64,000 nt of DNA, taken from NCBI GenBank assembly GCA_965229695.1, contig OZ245921.1, positions 1,860,001-1,924,000 of the forward strand, read 5' to 3'. The notes below the pieces were generated by a model. That model made no database searches. It saw nothing but the letters and a program-made list of their open reading frames with translations, and was not told where the DNA came from. Within the stretch, counting starts at the first letter, position 1; each line of letters opens with the position of its first letter. Origin of the DNA: JANSYL01 sp965229695. GTDB taxonomy: Bacteria; Pseudomonadota; Alphaproteobacteria; Rhodobacterales; Rhodobacteraceae. Shown one piece after another: positions 59,199-64,000 of the stretch. The translations under genes were made by a program, and so were the position numbers.

Positions 59199-60359
59199 AT
59201 GCCCAGTCTACGCCTTACACGCCGTGCTGTTGACGAACTGCCATTCGCTGATGGCGGGCAAGTATTCTACCGCGATACGCTGCTTTCTGGCTTTGGGCTT
59301 CGCGTCGGAGCTCAATCCAAAGTCTTCTTTGCCGAGGGACAGGTGGGGAACAGAACGCGTCGTGTCACCATTGGACGAGCGGATTTGTTCACTCCTGAGG
59401 TCGCAAGAAAGAAAGCCCTCACGTTGCTTGGAGATATGGCGGAAGGGGTGGACCCAAATGCGGCGAAACGAAAGGCAATGGTCGAACGAGTAACTGTGGA
59501 ACTCGCTTTCAAACGATTCTTCGAAGCTCGGCCCTCGCTGTCACCACACACGGTCAGCAACTACGGGCGAACCGAACGCCTTTATCTAAAAGCCTGGCGC
59601 AAGAAGCCGCTCACTGAAATTACGAAGCAAATGGTACTGAAAAGGCATCAGGACATTGGCGCACAGCACGGAGAAACCACAGCTAACAACGCCATGCGGC
59701 ACTTTCGTTCAGTCTATAACTTCGTGGCGGCGACACAGGATGAGTTCCCTCCAAACCCAGTGCAAATCCTCAGCCAAGCACGTGCTTGGAATAAGGAGCG
59801 GCGCAGACAATCCGTGGTCAACGCTTCGGAACTGCCGAATTGGTGGCACGCGGTTATGGCTGAGCCTGAATACTCTCGTGACTTCCTACTTACTGCACTT
59901 TTCACTGGAATGCGTCGCGGAGAGCTTATGAAGTTGCGTTGGGAAAACCTAAACCTCGAAGCGCAGACACTGCATCTACCAAACACCAAAAACGGCGACC
60001 CTTTGGACCTGCCATTGTCGGACTTTCTTTCCGAGCTTTTGATCTCAAGGAAGGGCCAGAGCACGAGCTCACCCTGGGTGTTTCCTGGCCCAGGCAAGAC
60101 TGGCCACCTTGTCGAAACGAAAAAGTTCCTGCTCAGAGTGAGTGCTGGTTCGGGTGTTGACTTCACACTCCACGACCTTCGGAGAACGTTCATTACAATC
60201 GCCGAGAGCCTCGACGTGCCACACTATGCGCTCAAGCGGCTGCTCAATCATCGGACAAGTGGTGACGTGACCGGAGGTTACATTGTCGTCAACGTTGAAC
60301 GTTTGCGGAAGCCGGTGGAGCTCGTGGCGCAGCGCATCTTAGAAATGGTGGAGGGGTGA
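59199..60359 (+). CDS. int: Tyrosine-type phage/island integrase
   Basis: A 386-aa integrase of the P4/bacteriophage type. The N-terminal arm-binding domain shows LTRRAVDELP, YRDTLLSGFGLRVG and VTIGRADLFTPEVARKKAL (DUF4102-like). The catalytic domain has FTGMRRGELMKLRW (Arg), HDLRRTFITIA (His-x-x-Arg), LLNHRTSGDVTGGY (His and nucleophile Tyr). The ATG at 59199 follows AAAGGAGG. It is the most likely integrase for the tRNA-Thr site at 47,782, though it lies 11 kb from that end. It is divergent from the hsd operon. Confidence 0.9.
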   Translation: MPSLRLTRRAVDELPFADGGQVFYRDTLLSGFGLRVGAQSKVFFAEGQVGNRTRRVTIGRADLFTPEVARKKALTLLGDMAEGVDPNAAKRKAMVERVTVELAFKRFFEARPSLSPHTVSNYGRTERLYLKAWRKKPLTEITKQMVLKRHQDIGAQHGETTANNAMRHFRSVYNFVAATQDEFPPNPVQILSQARAWNKERRRQSVVNASELPNWWHAVMAEPEYSRDFLLTALFTGMRRGELMKLRWENLNLEAQTLHLPNTKNGDPLDLPLSDFLSELLISRKGQSTSSPWVFPGPGKTGHLVETKKFLLRVSAGSGVDFTLHDLRRTFITIAESLDVPHYALKRLLNHRTSGDVTGGYIVVNVERLRKPVELVAQRILEMVEG

Positions 60360-60782
60360 CCCCGGCCCATCGACGGGGATCCCGGTACGAGTGCTACAGC
60401 GCCCTCTCGGTCCAAGTGACTTGGCGAGCACAATTGTGCGAAATAGGTGTCATGTATTTAATGGGTGATCATAGCGCTTGCCCTTACGCGCGCGGGCACA
60501 TGAGCTCTCGGAAGAGACTCAAAATACCAACAAACTTTTCTTGACTGCCCAATTTGTTTCGGTGCATTGGTCATTTAATCCCGAAGGCAAGTTGGCGTTT
60601 GCCGGGGCGGTGTAAGACCGCACTCTGGGTGGAAGTACCACGAAAGTGGCCCCACAAGCAGGTAGCCCTGTCCAGCGGCCTAATAACTCTCAATTCGCAA
60701 TTTCGGCCTTAGAGGGCTGACGCTTTAGCAAGCGTCCACCTCTGGCGTTTTCGATTCAATCTGGAAGCGAAGGAGTGTGGGC
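60360..60782. other. Hairpin-rich intergenic region between int and the HTH gene
   Basis: 423 bases without a protein gene. The right half (60,607-60,736) contains four short perfect stem-loops in a row (listed separately as one candidate RNA). The left half shows nothing recognisable. Confidence 0.6.
60607..60736 (+). ncRNA. Candidate structured RNA with four tetraloop-type hairpins
   Basis: GCGGT-GTAAG-ACCGC (60,607-60,621), CCAC-GAAA-GTGG (60,638-60,649), CAGG-TAGC-CCTG (60,659-60,670) and GACGCTT-TAGC-AAGCGTC (60,719-60,736). The clustering, a GNRA loop and two TAGC loops suggest a folded RNA or a 5' leader of the HTH-primase operon, 47 bp upstream of its first gene. No known family was recognised. 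Strand is a guess from the leader position. Confidence 0.4.
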
Positions 60783-61028
60783 ATGGCTGCGCACAACAAG
60801 AAGCCACCGTCGCCTGAAGACCTATTGTCGGTTGATCAGGCGGCAGACGTTGCAAAGGTAAGCAAGTCTTACCTGAATCATGGAAGAAGGGACGGCTACG
60901 GCCCCGTCTTCATCAAGTTTCAATCTTCGGGAAATCCCAAAAGTGGGCGTGTGAAATACCGGCGCTCAGACATTGAAGAGTGGCTGGCCGCTCAGGTTCG
61001 TCAAGCGGGGGATCGCCGTTATGAGTAA
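60783..61028 (+). CDS. AlpA-like helix-turn-helix DNA-binding protein
   Basis: An 81-aa small DNA-binding protein: LLSVDQAADVAKVSKSYLNH is a MerR/AlpA-type HTH (helix_turn_helix_17), and VKYRRSDIEEWLAAQVR is the characteristic C-terminal wing end. Such proteins act as excisionase regulators or early activators in P4-like elements. AAGGAG lies eight bases before the ATG. Its last 8 bp overlap the start of the primase-VapE gene, so the two are coupled. It is also a candidate to bind the GTATG-N3-CATAC sites. Confidence 0.85.
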   Translation: MAAHNKKPPSPEDLLSVDQAADVAKVSKSYLNHGRRDGYGPVFIKFQSSGNPKSGRVKYRRSDIEEWLAAQVRQAGDRRYE

Positions 61029-63306
61029 AGAACTCCTCCCGAACCCGCAGCGGGCAATTGCCTTCCTGTCCTGGCTGACTAGTGGGCACGACATGTACCT
61101 CGCAAACATGCAAAGTGAGGGAAAAGGCACCCTAGCCCACAGAATCTTCGGTTCAAATGAGACAAACGCTGCAGCAGATTTCGTCTCTGCAAGGAATTCT
61201 GAAGATCAGCGTCACAATATCTTCTTTTTGCCGAACTTTGAGTTCCTGCAGGGAAAGCGCTTGAAGGCGAACCTTACGGGCGCTCGTTTCGTTTGTGTCG
61301 ACCTGGACTACAAAGATTATCCCGGTGATGTGGACGACATAGCTGACCACTTGCTGGATATCTTGCTCGACCCAAAGGTGCGAGCGAAGGGAATCCCTGC
61401 GCCAACAGCGATGTGGGAAACCGGCGGTGGAATGCAAGCGGTCTGGCGTATGTCGGAACAAATACCCGTTGAAGTCGCTGAAGAGCTGAATCGGGCGCTT
61501 TATGATGTGTTCCAGGGTGACCCTGCGCCGCATGACAGCAGTCGGCTGTTGAGATTACCAGACACTGTTAACTGGCTGACAGACAAGAAACGCAAGTTGG
61601 GTCGCGTGCCAGCGCGGGCGAACCGACTAGAGCCATTCAAGTTCGACGATCCACCAGCTTCTTATACACCGGAAGACTTCAAGGTCCGGAGAGCCCTAGG
61701 ACGGTCGATGGTTTCCAGCTCCGATGTCCCAAGCGTTCAGGAAATACTACCAAAGCCTCTGCCAGACGACCCGGCGGAAGTGATTCCGCTGGAACAGAAA
61801 TGGTTGGAGGTGATCGTCGATGGCGTCGATCCCCCAGGCAAATCGTACCAGTCACGTTCGGAACGTGTATTCGCAGTTGTCCTTTGGCTCTTGGGCCGTG
61901 AAGTCGAGCCTGGTTATGTAGTCTCGATTATTCTGGAACCTGACTGGAAGATCAGTGCGCATGTTTTGGAGAATGGAAATCCAATCAAGTACGCACAGCG
62001 TCAGGTAACGCGGGGAATGGCAGCAATCGCCGCTCGTGGAGGAGGCTGGCCGCGCACCGGCAACGACGGACTTCCAATACCTAGCCATCCGGAGAACATT
62101 CGCCATGCGCTTGCGCACTTAGGAATATCCGCGCAACGAAACACGTTCACCAACGTCGACGAGTTTGCTGGTTACGGGTTAGACGGACGCGACTTGAACG
62201 ATATAGCAGATATCCTAGTCAGCGAATTCATTCGGGAACTTCAGTTTGGCGCGACACCCGCAAGCATAAAACGAGAGTTGCTCGCGATCGCTCATTCGCA
62301 AACCTACCATCCGGTAATCGACTACATTGATGGATTGGAATGGGACGGTGTGCCTAGGATTGATAACTGGCTTGCGGACTTCACCGGGGCAGAAAGAACG
62401 GAGCTCAACAAAGAGTTCGGCAGCAAACTACTGATCGCGGGCGTCAGGCGGATCAGAAACCCCGGCGTCAAATTCGACACCATGCTTGTTCTCGAAGGTT
62501 TCCAGGGCACCGGGAAGTCGAGGCTGGCGGCAGCGCTTGCTGTGCGTGAAGAATGGTTCTGCGGCAGCCTTGACCTGAAGAGTGATGACAAAACCAAGGC
62601 TGAGTTGCTGCAGCGCGCATGGATAGTAGAGTGCCAGGAGCTCGATGGGCTCAACAAGGCCACGGGCGAAAGCCTAAAACGGTTCTTAAGCACATCCGTC
62701 GACTCCTACCGGCGGGCCTACGCGCGGGACGCAGGTGAATACCGACGACATTGCATCATCATTGGCACCACCAACGAGGATTCCTACCTTCGGGACTTAA
62801 CGGGCAATCGGCGTATATGGCCAGTGCAGGTCAGGCGTATTGACGTTGAAGGGTTCAAGGCTAACGTCGACCAACTTTGGGCCGAGGCAGCCGCTCGTGA
62901 GGCGAAAGGGGAATCTATTGTTCTGTCTGAACACCTCTGGCAGGCGGCGCAAGAACTGCAAAGTTCTCGCATGGTTGAGGACCCTTATGCCGACACCCTC
63001 ACGGCCGAGCTTCACGAGTTAACTGGAAAAGTTTCCCTGGACAGCATCAAGCTTCTTCTCGGTTTGGATACGTCGCGCATGACCCCAACGGACGGGCGTC
63101 GCGTCAAAGCGATCATGGCGCGCTTGGGCTGGGAGTACGGCACTCATCGCCTGCATGACATCATCGGTGAGCACCCGAAGCCTCGCAGGGGATTTGCGCG
63201 CGGTGACTCTGAAGAACGAAAGATGGAGCATATCGCTGAGCGTTTGGACGGAAATATCTACACTATAATTCCGTACACACCTGACGATGGAGAGATGCCG
63301 TTTTAG
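61021..63306 (+). CDS. Primase-like / VapE-type helicase protein of a mobile element
   Basis: A 761-aa replication protein. The N-terminal region resembles archaeo-eukaryotic-type primases (FVCVDLDYKDYPGDVDD with the Asp pair; AMWETGGGMQAVWRM; SSRLLRLPDTVN). The C-terminal half is a VapE/SF3-like ATPase: LEGFQGTGKSRLAAALAV (Walker A), IVECQELDGLN (Walker B region), YRRAYARDAGEYRRHCIIIG and TNEDSYLRDLTGNRRIWPV. Such proteins replicate phage satellites and islands. The start is ATG 61021 within the preceding gene's end. Confidence 0.85.
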   Translation: MSKELLPNPQRAIAFLSWLTSGHDMYLANMQSEGKGTLAHRIFGSNETNAAADFVSARNSEDQRHNIFFLPNFEFLQGKRLKANLTGARFVCVDLDYKDYPGDVDDIADHLLDILLDPKVRAKGIPAPTAMWETGGGMQAVWRMSEQIPVEVAEELNRALYDVFQGDPAPHDSSRLLRLPDTVNWLTDKKRKLGRVPARANRLEPFKFDDPPASYTPEDFKVRRALGRSMVSSSDVPSVQEILPKPLPDDPAEVIPLEQKWLEVIVDGVDPPGKSYQSRSERVFAVVLWLLGREVEPGYVVSIILEPDWKISAHVLENGNPIKYAQRQVTRGMAAIAARGGGWPRTGNDGLPIPSHPENIRHALAHLGISAQRNTFTNVDEFAGYGLDGRDLNDIADILVSEFIRELQFGATPASIKRELLAIAHSQTYHPVIDYIDGLEWDGVPRIDNWLADFTGAERTELNKEFGSKLLIAGVRRIRNPGVKFDTMLVLEGFQGTGKSRLAAALAVREEWFCGSLDLKSDDKTKAELLQRAWIVECQELDGLNKATGESLKRFLSTSVDSYRRAYARDAGEYRRHCIIIGTTNEDSYLRDLTGNRRIWPVQVRRIDVEGFKANVDQLWAEAAAREAKGESIVLSEHLWQAAQELQSSRMVEDPYADTLTAELHELTGKVSLDSIKLLLGLDTSRMTPTDGRRVKAIMARLGWEYGTHRLHDIIGEHPKPRRGFARGDSEERKMEHIAERLDGNIYTIIPYTPDDGEMPF

Positions 63307-63315
63307 GGCGTTGCC

Positions 63316-63429
63316 TGTAACGTAACCAAAGCCTTGGGCAAACCTTGCCCAGGGCGCTGCAGGACGCCCAGGGAAGCCACCCATTGTTGTAGGCTTGCCT
63401 TTTAGCACTAAGTTTCAGTTACCGTTACA
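63316..63429. repeat. Distant inverted repeat TGTAACGTAAC / GTTACCGTTACA
   Basis: TGTAACGTAAC at 63,316-63,326 and GTTACCGTTACA at 63,418-63,429 are near-perfect inverted copies (one extra base), about 90 bp apart, flanking the hairpin. Could be regulator or iteron-like sites of the element. Confidence 0.35.
63332..63354. other. Hairpin after the primase-VapE gene
   Basis: CCTTGGGCAA-ACC-TTGCCCAGGG forms a 10-bp stem 26 bp after the stop. No T-run follows directly, so terminator status is uncertain; it may be a rho-type or transcript-stabilising hairpin. Confidence 0.45.
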
Positions 63430-63482
63430 AGGCTATCTGGCCTGGGCCTGCTCCCTTTGGGCTTTCGTCAAATCCAGTGAGC

Positions 63483-64000
63483 TTAGTGGATACAACCCAG
63501 GTAATTCTCCCCGAACCGTCTCATAGCGGCAGCCCGAACCTCATCCGATGCGCTGTCTTCAATGAAGAGCCCCCAGGGAAAAACATCTACCAAAGCTGGG
63601 CCAAGAAGTTCGTCTTCTTCTTTCTTGTTTTGGGACAAGAATGCATAGCGTATGTCCGCCCACATCTCGAAACCAAGTTCGATTTCAAGTCCATGGTAGG
63701 CTGTATCACCTGGCGAATTTACGATGATCTTCTTGTCGATATGACCGAGGGCTTCAAGCAGCATGATCGAGCAGGTATGCGCCACAATATCCGCAAGTTG
63801 GATGCCCGCGACCTTTCTTGAGTCTTGTTCGAAATGGAAAGTGCAGCCCGGAAACTCCCCAATGCTTTCCGCAACGGTTTGGGCAGCATCCACAGAGGAG
63901 AACAGACCCTCATCAAAGAAAACTTGATGTTCAGAGCCACAAAGATTTGGATGCTTCAAAGCGGCTTCCAACAGCTCTATGGCAGCAGGCCCTATCCTCT
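63483..64000 (-). CDS. DUF3800 domain protein, 5' partial
   Basis: The C-terminal at least 172 residues of a DUF3800 protein: FHFEQDSRKVAGIQLADIVA is the conserved block with the Gln-Leu-Ala-Asp acid of this RNase-H-like family. The frame is open to the last base of the window (RIGPAAIELLEAAL...), so the start lies beyond it. DUF3800 genes are frequent in islands and phages; function unproven. It points back toward the primase gene. Confidence 0.8.
   Translation of the reverse strand, partial: RIGPAAIELLEAALKHPNLCGSEHQVFFDEGLFSSVDAAQTVAESIGEFPGCTFHFEQDSRKVAGIQLADIVAHTCSIMLLEALGHIDKKIIVNSPGDTAYHGLEIELGFEMWADIRYAFLSQNKKEEDELLGPALVDVFPWGLFIEDSASDEVRAAAMRRFGENYLGCIH

Noticed and set aside
1..64000. 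CRISPR arrays, insertion sequences, rRNA genes
   Set aside because: No spaced repeat array, transposase or rRNA sequence was seen on reading through.

Overview
The window reads as chromosomal DNA of an alphaproteobacterium of the Rhodobacteraceae (roseobacter type). This rests on high GC, the family-typical pairing of RTX/Hint-domain proteins, a bc1 operon in the order petA-petB-petC, a porin of the Rhodobacteraceae type, and many housekeeping genes recognisable by motif. No similarity search was run; all names come from motifs and family knowledge.

Positions 1-42,242 are mostly ordinary core genome. From left to right: D-amino-acid metabolism (dipeptide epimerase, D-amino-acid transaminase); two tandem RTX repeat proteins; a MOSC protein and a small GlsB-type membrane protein; two adjacent Hint-domain proteins; dapE, rnr, a lytic transglycosylase and dapD; a LOG-family protein; a UMF1-type transporter coupled to the murein endopeptidase mepA; a thioesterase, YggT and periplasmic msrA; adenine deaminase coupled to AMP nucleosidase; HU; a DMT exporter; aroC; a TPP-riboswitch-controlled thiBPQ operon; the cytochrome bc1 operon; malonyl-CoA synthase; a three-gene GST/GNAT operon; a PaiB-like protein; mtaB-dapF; and tRNA-Lys(UUU).

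Positions 42,243-47,508 are a transition zone. A tyrosine integrase abuts the 3' end of tRNA-Lys, and the next gene is a porin that has lost its native start and signal n-region. Then follow sdaA, a LacI-family regulator with a perfect LacI-type operator in front of it, and tRNA-Arg(CCU).

From about 47,780 to the end the window is a mobile island. Its left boundary is marked by a 45-nt copy of the 3' half of tRNA-Thr(CGU), followed within 220 bp by three copies of CCCTACTAA (possible integrase arm sites). The other end is beyond the window. The island carries a tightly packed eight-gene minus-strand operon: half-size HsdS, HsdM, full HsdS, a DUF6119/TIGR04141 protein, HsdR, a YgjP-like zinc peptidase, a DUF5655 nuclease-like protein and an unknown protein. 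Its promoter gives a probably leaderless mRNA and is flanked by two copies of GTATG-N3-CATAC, one lying over the start codon. On the other side are a second integrase, a hairpin-rich intergenic segment, an AlpA-like HTH protein and a primase-VapE helicase (a satellite-type replication module), then a DUF3800 protein cut by the window end. The composite restriction-modification operon with its unusual accessory genes and operator pair is the best candidate for an undescribed system here.
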